Part shown: positions 36,101 to 46,226 of the stretch, in pieces
How positions within the stretch are numbered: position 1 is the first letter of the stretch
How the letters are laid out: every line of letters begins with the position of its first letter
NCBI GenBank assembly: GCA_963853835.1
Contig: OY970832.1
Span: forward strand, 7,088,001 to 7,152,000
DNA length: 64,000 nt
Reading direction: 5' to 3'
From: Calendula officinalis
Lineage: Eukaryota > Streptophyta > Magnoliopsida > Asterales > Asteraceae
The notes under the pieces: model-generated
What the model saw: only the letters and a program-made list of their open reading frames with translations
The model's database searches: none
What the model was told of the DNA's origin: nothing
Position numbers and translations under genes: made by a program

Positions 36101-39100
36101 TCAATTGCTCATAATCCAGTCCTACATGATAGAACTAAGCACGTTGTGGTTGATAGACACTTTATTAAGGAGAAACTTGAGAATGGTTTAATTTGCATTC
36201 CCTATCTACCAACTACTCAGCAAACAGCTGACATTCTAACAAAAGGTTTACCAAAGAAAAACTTTGACTTCTTAGTAGGCAAGCTGGCAATGGAAGACAT
36301 CTACAAGCCAGCTTGAGGGGGAGTGTTGAAAAGAAGAATATTTTGTATATATGGCAGTAACTATTGTAATTAGGGTAGATTATATTATTCCTATAATTAA
36401 AGATATGTATTTATGTGATTGCTAGAATCACGTAATGATTGATTTTGTATAGCTAGCTTTCCTAATTTTGTCCTCCTGTAACTCTATATAAACGAATGAA
36501 TCTAATAGAAAAAATCATCTTTTCTGTTCATATCTCTTTAGATATTAATATTAATATTAATATTAATGAAAATTAGAAAAATACTCTGACCTGTTGAGCA
36601 AGCACAACCCGACCCTCACATTTACCCGAGGTTCCAGCAAGAAGAGGATAAGTATAATCTCTTAACTGAACAACAAGAGAGCCTGTTTGCAGATTAAATT
36701 TACTTCCATAAACACGAGAAAATGGAATTTTATAATCCAAGGCAACCGGATCATGTTTTTGAACAAATTCAATCATTCCCGATTCACCATTTTCAAATGC
36801 TGACAAACATAAATTAAGCTCAGTTGCAGTTATGGAAAAAAGAGATGTTCTTGATGTTGTAAGTTTAAAACCAGACTGAAATCCATCTTTAAAAGCACCA
36901 GATCCTTCTGATTTCACAAGATTCTTACATGCCCGATAATAAGAACGGAATGATTGTTCATAAATTTCTTCTTTCAGTTTTGCAACTGATGATGCATCTT
37001 GAAAATTTATATTTTCTCCGTTTACTAGTAATGTGTTTTTGTGAATAGAATCGTCTTCATCAGCAACTGCAGAAGATTGAGATTGAGATTGACTACCTTT
37101 TGATGTAATTTGGTCAACCAAAGTCAACCTAACCGCCAATTCACGAGCCTCATTTTTCATTAACCGATAATGTTCATCAAGCCAACCTTGTATTGGTTCT
37201 TCCTCAATATCAGCAGTCAGCTTACGAATGTAGAATTTCACACAACCGATTTTGGATGAACTAGGTTTTTTAGGTTTTGCAATTTTTTCTTTTTGGGGAA
37301 TTATTAATTTTGTCTTAGCAGCAGTAACAAGCTTTAAAGCGCGTAACATTTCCTCAACTGAATCATCAATTGCACGAAGCTGTAATCTGTATGGCATGCA
37401 GATATGTATATCAAATGCTTGAATCACCCAATCCCACGTGGCAGCTGACTCAGCTTTAGGGTTTGGTATTCTGGAAATTTGCATTCTGCCACTTTTAAAC
37501 ACACGTGATGAATTAAAACTGAGAAATAATTCCTCAAAAAGTACACCGATTCGAGCATTTTCAGAAAAAATTGATTGAATTTTAATCATGGATTCAACGC
37601 CATCTCCAGCTTCAGCAGTTACAGTAAGTGTTTGAATATCAATAGCAAAAAGATTTTCCTTTTTTCTTTTATTCTTTTCTGACTGTAATGTTGGTAAAGG
37701 TTCTTCTTTTGTAAACTGATATTCTCTATCTTTATTACTGTAAATATCCTTTTGTTTGTCGATTAGTAGCTTTAATCTCAACCCTAGATCAACCAACCCT
37801 AAATGGACATCTGGCTCCCACCTAACTGTAATATCAGTTGCACTAAAAAGAGAACAAACAGCAATTTCCTTACGCCCACCAGCTCTCCTTACAAATTTTG
37901 CATTTTGCATATCGAATAATGTCACTTTTGTGCCCGAATTATCATTTTCTTCTAAATATTCTTGATAAACAGAACGTGTTCTTTCAAGCTCCAATTGGGT
38001 TGACTGTTTTTCCTTATTTAAGCACAAACTAAAATGAAAAATATCAAGGGTTACAATACACTTAACTGTTTTGTGCTCTTTTGCAACCGTTTGTGATATT
38101 TTCGCAGTACGGTGGGTCCCATCGGGTAAAACACTAACAGTAACACGCCCACCTTGTGACCCGAAATTCACACGTTTTGGGTCATTAACAACTTCATTTT
38201 CTAGCCCAATTTCACTAACAAGATTTACAGAACAACGTTCAAGATTGAATTTTATTAACCGAATTCCTTTTCCGGATGATTTTGTTGTACGGGCTACTCG
38301 ATTTTGTGTTTTTAAAGCTGGAGATGAAGATTTGAATAGATTTTTGAACAAAAAAGCGGTTGATAGCAGGGATTGAAGACGTTTGAATGTTAAGTTGACT
38401 CCCATGGAAGTTAAGTCAACTGACAGAACTAATATGAAATTTGATGTTTCGTCTTGTGGTGACTCTTTTTCTTTTTTTCCTAAATCCAGACTGATTTTTG
38501 CTATATGCAATAATGAACCGGTATTTGTTTCTACACCAAAAAGGGTTTCTCTTAAGGATTCTTGATATTCATCTGCCATGTGTAGATTTAGTTCTCCAAG
38601 TTCTAAGTGAATTGCAGTGCCTGTACCAGATATGTTGTTGGCAAATACATGTGAGGACTGTGAGCATCCCTGAAAAAAGAAAAAGATAAAAAAATAAAAA
38701 AACTTCCCAAACAGATTACCAAATTGCATTACAATAAGAGAATAAGATAAACAATGAGTGAAAATATGAAAAAACTTACATGATAAATTGGAAATCCACT
38801 TAAATTAAAAAGCAGGACAGTCATCTCTGGAGCTGAAACTGTGCATGTCCACATAATGGCTTTTGAGTTTGATTCAACAGTTACTGGTTTATTAGCATTT
38901 TCGTCTTGTAACACCATCTTTTTCTTCTTTGAGGAACTCAATTTCATCAATGGCTTCAATCTTTCCATGAATAAGTTGCATTGGGTCCCACCAAGCTTTA
39001 CATCAATTTCAGATCTAATAGCTGAAGTAGGCTGGAAAAGGAAATATATTTTATATGCTAAGAAGTTGGTTATGTGAAATCATATCAAATAAATGACAGA

Positions 39101-42100
39101 TAATCTAAATAGGAAAATCCACACAAAAATAAGTAAAGAAATAATTGGATTAAAGTACCACCCAAAAGATGATAAATTATAAGTTTGATCTGACTATATT
39201 GTTTAAGCTACGATTGAAAATGTAATGTACCTGTAATGGGATGTAAACAGAGGAAATAACAGCAAGCTTCAATATGTCCACCATAGAATTTTCAGCTTCT
39301 TTAAGAAGCTACATCATAAAAAATAAAATATTATTATTATAATAAAGCAACATAATGAAAGCCAAATATCTGATGATATCCATTCCATACATGAATCTCA
39401 CTGAAATCCAAATAAAGATCAAGACGTGTGCTTTCTCCAATATCTTCAACAAATCGAGATTTCACACTCTTCAACTCAATCCCCATGATGTTATTATCCA
39501 TAACAATACAATGTTCTTTATGCACAAATCTCACATTCAACTTTGGTAAACTCAAAGAAACCTATCACAGAGATAAGAGACATTTAGTCAACAAAAGTCA
39601 ACTCACAAGATGCTAAACAATATGCACCTTTTCTGGAATGAATGAAGTGTATTTGGTAATTGTCAAAAGGGCAGATTGTTTATTTTGTTGTTTTTTGGGA
39701 ATGTTGTATTCAACGTTTGACTGAAGAACTTGGGTTTCAGATGACTTCTTTTTGGGAATGAGTTCCTCATTTAAGTTCAAAGAGATCTCTCCGATTGAAA
39801 TGTCAACATTTTTAACTACAATACCTGCTTCTCTGCAGTAAGAATATTAAATACAAAAGATTTAATCTTTACTTGAAAAAAAAGAGGGGTGAGAGAATAA
39901 TGAAAAATAGTATATACATAGGCGTGTGTCCAACTATACACGTTTTATTATTATATGTATCATCTTCCAAAACTTACTATTGTATTTGTATGTATCAATT
40001 TACCAGAATTCCCGTCAGATAGGTTTTGGAAAGTTTAATACATCAAAAGGTAACAAAACAAAAAGATAATTAAATCAAAAGGTATATTTAAAAAAAAAAA
40101 AAAAAAAAGAAGGAAAACTCACCTATCATGACCAAACTCGCTGGAGAGATGAAATTCTTCACAAACAAAAGGAGCAGAAGGCTTGTCTATAATCTGTCCA
40201 GAATCACCATTGATAAAGCTTGATGATTGGTCAAAACTAACACGTGGATCACCCAAATGAATAATAACAGGCAAAAGTTGCAATTTCACAAGAACTAACG
40301 GCTTTGTACCACCATCTTTTGATATTTCAACTCCTAAATCTTTCACTTCTACTGTAGCTTTTGGTGTCTGCACCAAAATATATCAAAAATTAAAAAAAGA
40401 AATAGGTCCCAGATAGGTTCATACACAGAAGCAGTAAGCAAGAACAAAAACAAATAAATTAGTCATAAAAATTAGTAATTTATCAGGAAAAACTTACCTT
40501 TACAACCAAATCGGTCACAGAAATCGATAAAAATCTTGCCATATTAGCAACAACCATCCACTTTCCTCTGCCTGGAGATTTGCGGGATTTTTTTGACTCT
40601 GTTTTCTTTGTACTTTTATTTGAATTCCTTGTAACAATTTCTATATCACTTATTAATAATTGCAATTTTGGGTCTCTAGACATAAAACCAACCCCTAATT
40701 TAACTAATGATTGTCGTAGACTAAATCTTATTTCACCAACAGAAACTGATTCAACCGCACCCTGCAAATTTCCAATAACAATATCAAGAAAAAAATGTAA
40801 CTATATGCTACTGGAAAGCAAATATAAGAAACATATAATATGTCATAAAAATTAATATATACTTAAAGTCCAATTATCATCCCAAAGATGATAAAAAGAT
40901 GTTCCTTTCTAGATAGAAAATAAGAGTTCTCCTAGATATTTATTGGGAATATATCAAAATACCATCTAAATACTGGATCTAGATCATTCTAACAACTTGA
41001 ACATGTGAATTAGGGGTGGCAATCAGGTCGGGTTGGGTCATAAACGGGTTGAACTATTTGGGTTCGCGGGTTGAAAATCTCAACCCAACCCAACCTTTTT
41101 ATCTAAACGGGTTGAGATCTTCAACCCAACCTATTTATTACACGGGTTGGGTCATAAACGGGTTGACCCAATAAAACATAATTTTATAAAAAAAATAGAG
41201 AAAAGACACACAATATTAAAGACTAAAATAACAAAATACGTCGATTAGTTGCAAAATACAAACAAAAGCTAACAACTACTAAAAGTTGTTCAAAATACAA
41301 AATGAAAGCTCAAAAATAAGCAACCCGATCATCGTCTTCCATAGGGTGGCAATCAGGTCGGGTTGGGTCATAAACGGGTTGAACTATTTGGGTTCGCGGG
41401 TTGAAAATCTCAACCCAACCCAACCTTTTTATCTAGACGGGTTGAGATCTTCAACCCAACCTATTTATTACACGGGTTGGGTCATAAACGGGTTGACCCA
41501 ATAAAACATAATTTTATAAAAAAAAATAGAGAAAAGACACACAATATTAAAGACTAAAATAACAAAATACGTCGATTAGTTGCAAAATACAAACAAAAGC
41601 TAACAACTACTAAAAGTTGTTCAAAATACAAAATGAAAGCTCAAAAATAAGCAACCCGATCATCGTCTTCCATAGGGGTGGCAATCAGGTCGGGTTGGGT
41701 CATAAACGGGTTGAACTATTTGGGTTCGCGGGTTGAAAATCTCAACCCAACCCAACCTTTTTATCTAGACGGGTTGAGATCTTCAACCCAACCTATTTAT
41801 TACACGGGTTGGGTCATAAACGGGTTGACCCAATAAAACATAATTTTATAAAAAAAAATAGAGAAAAGACACACAATATTAAAGACTAAAATAACAAAAT
41901 ACGTCGATTAGTTGCAAAATACAAACAAAAGCTAACAACTACTAAAAGTTGTTCAAAATACAAAATGAAAGCTCAAAAATAAGCAACCCGATCATCGTCT
42001 TCCATAACTCAACTTTAACTTCCAGAAAAATTAATATATGTGACTCATGTATGTGTATACTAGATTTTACATTATAATAAATATATTATATTATGTATTT

Positions 42101-44104
42101 AAAATACATATATAAATAGTAATATATTATATTATATTATATATTTAAGATATATTTAATATTTAAACGGGTTGACGGGTCGTAAATGGGTTTTAAATCT
42201 AAACCCAACCCGACTTGTTTGTATGGCGGGTTGTAAACGGGTTGACCCGTTTACGACCCACGGGTTGAAAGTTATAACCCAACCCGCTAATTTTGGGTTA
42301 TAAACGGGTTGGGTTGACAGGTCGGGTTTGATTTTGCCAGTCCTAATGTGAATCAGTTAAACATCATGTCATTTATGAAGCAATGGATAATTTTCAAATG
42401 AATAACACTGAACCATAATTTGATGAATGTTAAAAGATTAAAGCAAAAGATGAAGAACCTTTTCGAATCTGATTGTAACATCCCTTAAACATTTCCATCC
42501 ACTAACTTTAAATGCCACTGATGCTTTCATAATCCGGCTCAAAATCCAAGCTACTAACTTGGAAGCAAATCTGAAATAAAAAGTTTAGTTATGTCCTCTA
42601 CAATTTTTATTTATGTTGATAAAAAAAGGTTGTTCTAAACAAAGCATAATCAAATATAAGATTATGAGATATTGAGATTAATATTCCTTCATAATGCAAT
42701 TAGTTTGATTTGCAACGTATTTTGCAACATTCATGACCAATAAGTAAATAATATATATTGAAAATATGGGAAATAACCATATTCAACTTAATACTCAGAT
42801 CGTATCTCAACTTAAAGAAAGATCATCATATCCAAAGAAATAGACATTTTTATTGGTCTTAAACATTAGCTGTGTAGCTTTTTTCCAGATATTAAGCCGA
42901 TAAATTTTGTATATTTTGCACTTCCTTAGGCGCCTAATGACAATATAATATAATAAAATAAAATAAAAACTCATCCTGCTGTTTATTTTGCAATCAGTTG
43001 CCTTAAAGGGATGATATACAAAATCAAGAAGACCAAATCAGGATCATTCATCAAAAGACAACTACATAACGTGTTATAACAACAAAATCCTTAATAACAG
43101 TTATTATAAGACTCCAAATACAAACTGTTGATTAATGGGGTATTTGGATGTGTATTTTCAAAATGATAACTGCAAATTAAAAAAAATTGAGATAAATAAT
43201 CTTATAATCAGTTCCCTAAAGCTAGCGATAGCTAGGTAATTTCACAATTATCTCAGTAAGTAAATTTCTAACAACTATTCATTTCCTGGTTATCCAAATC
43301 AGACTACCCTAAACAATCAAAAATCACAACCATAGTTGATTCCAAAGACTATGTTTATTCCAACTTGCAATCACAATAACTAGGTTATACACAATTCAAA
43401 CGCCACTAATGTTAAAAAAGGCCAAGAGAAAACAGTTCAGCTGAGAATCTGATTCTATTGGTAAGCCTTAAATTGATAGCATTATATTGACAAATTATAC
43501 TCATATTTTGTACCAAATTTAGCAGAATTATGAACTAGGCATTTAAAGACAAAAATATTATGTACCATAAAAGTGTCAACCTTATAAATCATCCAAATAG
43601 AATCAAAAATTAAAGTACCCACTCCCTACTTACATAATTAGAGCTGCAGTGATTAAAATCTTCCATTTACAGTCTCATAGATCAATCGCACAGGAAATTA
43701 AGCTTTCATACAGAATTTATTATATTCAGAAAACAGTATGCAACTTAGCAAAACCAATCGATTTGGCACTTGAACAAATATCAAACAAAATGTTAAGGAA
43801 ATTCATCTCATCACTGAATTATGATATCGAACTTATAATCTAATTCCAATTTCCATCTGTACATGTATAGTTTGAGCGGAATTGTTAAAAATAATAAAGT
43901 CGATGCAGTAATATGTTGGATCATATCACAATAACTCCAAAATTCAAGCTCCATGAATAACAATTTTTCATTAAAATAGAAAAATTGATCGGATAAAAGA
44001 TAGCTGATTGATTGACTGATTGATTAATTGATTGCTTACATGAACAGGAGCCATAGTATGATTGATATGAACAGGAACGTGAACAAGAATTTAACAGGAG
44101 ACAT
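24140..44104 (-). CDS. SAB: SABRE/KINKY POLLEN-type giant protein (bridge-like lipid transfer family)
   Basis: Twenty-three exons from 44104 down: 44040-44104, 42459-42570, 40498-40761, 40123-40367, 39628-39832, 39391-39561, 39231-39308, 38780-39031, 36591-38669, 29450-31277, 29228-29325, 28477-28821, 28254-28372, 26645-26894, 26342-26566, 26110-26249, 25904-25976, 25645-25746, 25393-25546, 25034-25327, 24789-24956, 24346-24727 and 24140-24279. This gives about 2,600 residues, the family's full length; one or two borders may be off by a base. Exon 1 is a membrane anchor (MSPVKFLFTFLFISIILWLL). Family marks follow: WILSRIMKASVAFKVSGWK, ESVSVGEIRFSLRQSLVKLG, EGRVVLAQQ, WWDEMRNYIHGKTTL and TMTSRQFQVMLDVL. 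The C-terminus is SQRRKAKAFVLRTMRGE, RQLTITKARKLIRRHTKK and a serine-rich tail. Known: SABRE/KIP acts in cell expansion and tip growth; relatives (yeast and fly Hobbit, human BLTP2) form lipid-conducting grooves at ER contact sites. No break was seen. A Ty1-copia element lies antisense in intron 9. One intron is GC-AG. Confidence 0.93.
27465..27572 (-). mobile_element. tRNA-derived SINE-like sequence in a SABRE intron
   Basis: On the minus strand TATAGCAATTGGTTAATAC resembles an A box and TGTGTTCGAATCCTGTAAGC contains a perfect B box (GTTCGAATCC) about 35 bp later. It directly abuts the long hairpin at 27573-27889. Probably a tRNA-derived SINE or tRNA relic; the short spacing argues against a functional tRNA. 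Confidence 0.5.
27573..27889. repeat. Long inverted repeat (hairpin) with about 100-bp near-identical arms
   Basis: The left arm 27573-27672 and right arm about 27790-27889 are reverse complements with only two mismatches that I can find across about 100 bp (starting ACACTTTATTTCAAACCACC). The loop of about 117 bp contains a partial repeat of the arm end. It lies in a SABRE intron (26895-28253). It looks like a foldback MITE; as intron RNA it would form a near-perfect hairpin. Confidence 0.85.
28165..28200 (+). mobile_element. Possible Helitron 3' end in a SABRE intron
   Basis: GGGTACCCGCCGCCGCATTG then CGCGGGTACCCTGCTAG: a GC-rich stem-loop, a short spacer and CTAG before T, the standard Helitron 3' terminus. 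It ends about 53 bp upstream of the exon boundary at 28254. The 5' TC end was not identified. Confidence 0.55.
28424..28444 (+). repeat. (GT)n microsatellite
   Basis: About nine GT units next to a SABRE exon end, followed by a GAAA-rich run. A matching (CA)n tract lies at about 29376-29392 in the next intron. Confidence 0.9.
28895..29155. repeat. Foldback repeat in a SABRE intron
   Basis: Left TAGTTTTCACCCCTAAGGTC and right CATAGGGATGAAAAGTGAAA (complementary in orientation) with matching TTTTTGTAGGTTTTGTCCC and GGGCGAAACCTACAAAAAGG segments. A small non-autonomous element of the GGTCCCT/AGGGACC type common in plant introns. Confidence 0.55.
29376..29392 (+). repeat. (CA)n microsatellite
   Basis: About eight CA units in the intron between SABRE exons 29228-29325 and 29450-31277. 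Confidence 0.9.
31605..31821 (+). repeat. 5' LTR of the Copia element
   Basis: Begins TGTTGAAAAGAAG and ends TATCTCTTTA, so the termini are TG...TA rather than TG...CA. A TATA-like CTCTATATAAACG near 31764 would be the promoter. Its length and sequence match the 3' LTR. Confidence 0.95.
31888..33570 (+). CDS. Copia gag, protease and N-terminal integrase
   Basis: I take the ATG at 31888 (MSDTESPSSTLNQKTKKPN) as start, 66 bp after the primer-binding site. Gag features: LNGDNFLRWSQSVRMYIRGR and a zinc knuckle CDKCNKPRHTRETC (CX2CX4HX4C). Protease: WIIDSGASDHMTN with the DSGA catalytic motif. Integrase zinc finger: LWHNRLGHPSFGYL and CESCILAKSKK. The frame then runs off at the A8 tract (33507-33514) and stops at 33570 after about a dozen off-frame residues. 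One base too many or too few in that run explains the break. Confidence 0.9.
   Translation: MSDTESPSSTLNQKTKKPNNSQISTSDSHSVQITTIRLNGDNFLRWSQSVRMYIRGRGKIGYLTGDKVEPAVEDPTYSTWDAENSMVMTWLVNSMEEDISSNYMCYHTAKELWENVNEMYSDLGNQSQVYELTLKLGEIRQGEDNVTKYFNSLKRLWQDLDLFNDYEWKSTEDGNHYKKNVEDSRIFKFLIGLNVEFDEVRGRLISRKPLPPMGEVFSEVRREESRRLVMLGKKDSYGTVENSALVASEAYAGQRRPEEKPRVWCDKCNKPRHTRETCWKIHGKPGNWKSKHETRNAQPPNAHEATAVPFTKDQMDHILKLLNSKVGTSGTSHASMAQTGTVIKQLYALACHSHSVLYSSPWIIDSGASDHMTNLSNLFETYTPCAGHEKIRVADGSYSSIAGKGLINLSTTVSLKSVLHVPKLACNLLSVSKLTKDSKCRVIFYESHCVFQERISGRMIGSAKMIEGLYYFEDKDSQKYQIRGLSSTSSSYIYVKNKIMLWHNRLGHPSFGYLKRLFPTLFHGLDQCEFHCESCILAKSKKIYLSFKTISTFTTFLFDS
33515..36316 (+). CDS. Copia integrase core, reverse transcriptase and RNase H
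   Basis: Open from just after the A8 run; the first ATG is at 33560. Integrase core: IHSDVWGPS, FIDDHTR, LHTDNGTEY and NTPQQNGISERKNR (DDE residues). Reverse transcriptase: CKWVFTVKCKADGSVERYKA, LDIKNAFLNGDL, KSLYGLKQSPRAWFERF and the catalytic YVDDIILTGDD. RNase H: TDANWVGNSFDGRSTSGYC and SSAEAELRALAHG. It ends in TGA at 36314-36316, next to the purine tract. Every catalytic motif I looked for is present, so only the upstream frame break argues against activity. Confidence 0.92.
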   Translation, partial: SIYPLKPYQPSRPFYLIHSDVWGPSRITTSSGKRWFVTFIDDHTRLCWVYLMKEKSEVENLFKTFYTMIETQFQVKIGILHTDNGTEYFNKTLGNFLKEKGIQHRSTNVNTPQQNGISERKNRHLLEVSRAIMFSMNVPKYLWGEALLTACYLINRMPTRVLNYITPLDSLKSEFANTRFFSDLPLKVFGCTVYVHLSSQEQSKLDPRAEKCVFIGYSANKKGYKCFSPKTKKIWTSMDVSFLEHQPYFNEDFLQGEKQCEGNYWDIVPTPLPKSVDHETTSINTTDHTDPILPSTSESPTGGEVLPNSPKGRESEFKVYTRRKNQQKSREPAVNLAPSQSDSPVNTTNAGNVESRPNNVLFPTIDHDPPESNVNSDLDIPIAIRKGTRSCTNHPIANYMSFDKLSQNHKAFTSKVSNLFIPRNIKEALDDPKWKVAVMEEMNALRKNGTWEVVELPKDKKVVGCKWVFTVKCKADGSVERYKARLVAKGFTQSYGIDYQETFAPVAKINSIRVLLSLAVNFDWPLHQLDIKNAFLNGDLEEEVFMCPPPGFERHVGPDKACKLKKSLYGLKQSPRAWFERFGKAVKSHGYLQSQADHTMFYKHSKKGKIAVLIVYVDDIILTGDDVEELADLKKKLAREFEIKDLGKLKYFLGMEYARSREGLFVNQRKYILDLLEETGLLGCKAAETPIEANLKLKPAKIEDVVEREKFQRLVGRLIYLSHTRPDIAFAVSIVSQFMHSPGKEHFEATYRILRYLKGTPGKGLMFRKHNNVQIETYTDANWVGNSFDGRSTSGYCTFVGGNLVTWRSKKQNVVARSSAEAELRALAHGICEAIWIKRLLEDLKISFPTPIKVYCDNKAAISIAHNPVLHDRTKHVVVDRHFIKEKLENGLICIPYLPTTQQTADILTKGLPKKNFDFLVGKLAMEDIYKPA
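36324..36540 (+). repeat. 3' LTR of the Copia element
   Basis: 217 bp, apparently identical to 31605-31821. Followed by the GATAT duplication and a short ATTAAT microsatellite (36545-36567). Confidence 0.95.
41011..42345. mobile_element. hAT-like TAGGGGTG element with an internal triplication, in SABRE intron 2
   Basis: Flanked by a perfect 8-bp duplication ATGTGAAT (41003-41010, 42346-42353). Ends TAGGGGTGGCAATCAGGTCG and the complement of AAATCAAACCCGACCTGTCAACC...TAGGACTGGC. A unit of about 330 bp is present three times in a row (starting near 41013, 41343 and 41674), followed by one copy of the right-hand part. Copies are nearly identical, differing at single bases (as ATCTAAACGG in copy 1 against ATCTAGACGG in 2 and 3). 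There is no transposase. Confidence 0.88.
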
Positions 44105-44370
44105 TTCTACAAAGCAAATCCTCTTTTGTCCTACAATCAGTTCATGCTGCTGCTTGTTGATTGTTCATGATGAACAACAATACCTTAACTACACATCACT
44201 CCACCATCATCATCAAACCCTAAAGACACTGAAATGGAATTAAATTGTTGTGAACAAAGAGATCACAGAGCTTATAACGATTTAGGAAGACAATCGGAGA
44301 GAATATTATTGAATGGGAAGTAAAAAGGGTCAAAACGCACGATTTGTAGACATATAGACAGTCTACAGTA
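44105..44370 (-). promoter_or_regulatory. SABRE 5' leader and promoter-proximal DNA
   Basis: Directly upstream of the SABRE ATG. The leader holds at least three very short upstream frames on the minus strand (MMMVE, MCS and MNNQQAAA, each closed by a stop), which could damp translation. No TATA box can be assigned with confidence. Confidence 0.4.
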
Positions 44371-44592
44371 CAGCCCAAAATTATGGTAATTATATTTTCC
44401 AGAGCAAAAACTGAAAAGTCCAGAGTAACACTCCTTTACTGACTTGTACTTTTTTCATAAAACGTTGTACGAAATTTTAAAGTGTAGAGCAGAGCCCAAA
44501 GTTATGGTAATTTCTTTCTCCAGAGCATTAATTGTCATTTAAGAGTGCTAATCCATTAAATACTTGTACATGGTGAAATAGTTATTGTACGT
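44371..44592. repeat. Diverged tandem duplication upstream of SABRE
   Basis: Two copies of about 110 bp share, in order, AGCCCAAARTTATGGTAATT, CCAGAGCA, CACTCCTTTA/GTGCTAATCC, ACTTGTAC and GTTGTACG/ATTGTACG. The second copy starts near 44482. It lies 0.27-0.5 kb from the SABRE start codon, on the promoter side. Confidence 0.55.
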
Positions 44593-45338
44593 TACTCTAT
44601 GCGTTCCTTCTCTATTTGTGTTTACGGTATGTGCGAGACATCTTTGGGATCAAGGGAAGTGGTGGATGGGGGAATTCTCGAGGTAAATTATAAATCAGAC
44701 CCATGCAGTTATCGAATTGTTAGCATACCAGTCCCTAAATTACTAATTCTTTCAATTGAATCCTCCATTTTTTTCTTTATTAAATAATTTTAATTTTTTT
44801 GTGGTTTACATGTAGAATGAACTTTACAAAGGAGAAATGATATTTAGTCTTATTTTTTAGTCTTACTCATAGGTTTACCCACTTGATAGGATGACATGTG
44901 TATTTCACTAATTCTCTCTCCTAATATTATCCATTGATTTTGATACGTGTCTTCATCTAATGAGTAGACCTATGAGTATGTCAAAATGGTAGGCCTAAAT
45001 ACCATTACTCTTTACAAAATTACGATTTACTTCACGCTTTTAACGAATCAAAAAATATGAATTTATTTTAATATATTAAAATTCAAAACAAATGACATGA
45101 AAATTCAAGATAAATTAGTGAGATATGTATTAAATTGATAATTTTTTCAAATTTAAAGTATAATAATACACTTTTAATAATACTTTTAATAATTCAGGGT
45201 ATACAAAATATGGTCAACTAATTCAGATACTATATTGTATTTTTGCTATACAAGTTTTACTCGGACCAATATTTTTATTCAAATATTTGGTTTGATATCA
45301 TATTCAAGTGTTTTTCTCAAGCTCTCAATGGAACACAC
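44593..45338. other. Intergenic DNA with a small foldback element
   Basis: No gene. About 44833-45010 is a foldback element: ATGATATTTAGTCTTATTTT at the left, and the complement of GGTAGGCCTAAATACCATTA at the right, with TACTCATAGGTYTAC inside both arms. A related sequence lies at about 53070-53210. The rest is AT-rich. Confidence 0.5.
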
Positions 45339-45981
45339 TAGGGGTGAGCATAAAAATCGAAAAACCGAAACCAATCCGTTAAAACCGACAAAACCAAACC
45401 GATAAAACCGAAACCATTTCAAAACCGACGGTTCGGTTTTAATTTTTGAAAAAACCGATGGATTCGGTTTGGTTTCGGTTTTAACTAGAAACCGCCCCCA
45501 CTAAGAAACCGCCCACTAATATTTAATATATTATACTATATATTTTTAATTTTATAGTTATTAAATAGAAGTCATCCTATTTAAATATTTAAAACTTCAT
45601 TTACTACAGTTCATTAATGTTTACATTGTTATTATATGCTACAAAACACGTTTATAGTTTGAATTTTTTGGCTAAAAATGATATTCATTGTTGAAATATG
45701 TTTTTAAATATTAAATTTAATCTTATAAATTAGACATTGTTGCTAAAATTTATATGTAATTTTGGAAAAATGAATATTAGTGCATGAGATTATATATTTA
45801 TGTTCAAAACAAGGTGGATTCGGTTTTAAAACCGAAACCGAACCGTTAATGGCCAAAAACCGCTAAAACCGAAACCGATAGAAACCAAAACCATTGGTTT
45901 CGAAAATCCTAAAACCGAAATTCGCGGATTCGGTTCGGTTTGAGCCTAAAACCGCTCCAAAGCGCCCCATGCACACCCCTA
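45339..45981. mobile_element. hAT-like TAGGGGTG element
   Basis: Ends TAGGGGTGAGC and GCACACCCCTA with a perfect 8-bp duplication GAACACAC (45331-45338, 45982-45989). Both halves consist of AAACCGAAACC words and complements around an AT-rich centre. There is no coding capacity. Confidence 0.9.
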
Positions 45982-46226
45982 GAACACACATAAAAAAAAA
46001 CAATTGGTCTCCTTTTACATTTATTAGATAGTAATATCTTAAAAATGGTTAAAGTAAAATATAAATAAGTTTATTAATACAAAATTTTCAATAATGAAAA
46101 TGATAAATTTCATATAAGAATATTGAAAAGATTGAAAACAATTAGTAATAATAAGTAATTCAAAAATTATGCAAAATTTCTTTTTGTTAATTACATATGC
46201 TTCATATGCAAGTTTTATAATATTTA

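Larger units (their letters stand above)
31605..36540 (+). mobile_element. Young Ty1-copia LTR retrotransposon in SABRE intron 9
   Basis: A 4.9-kb element flanked by the 5-bp duplication GATAT (31600-31604, 36541-36545). The two 217-bp LTRs appear identical base for base. A primer-binding site (TGGTATCAGAGCGG, initiator-tRNA-Met type) follows the left LTR at 31822. A purine tract (GAGGGGGAG, 36315-36323) precedes the right LTR. Domain order is gag-protease-integrase-reverse transcriptase-RNase H, as in Copia. It is antisense to SABRE, in the intron between exons 29450-31277 and 36591-38669. A frame change at an eight-A run splits its polyprotein. Confidence 0.95.
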
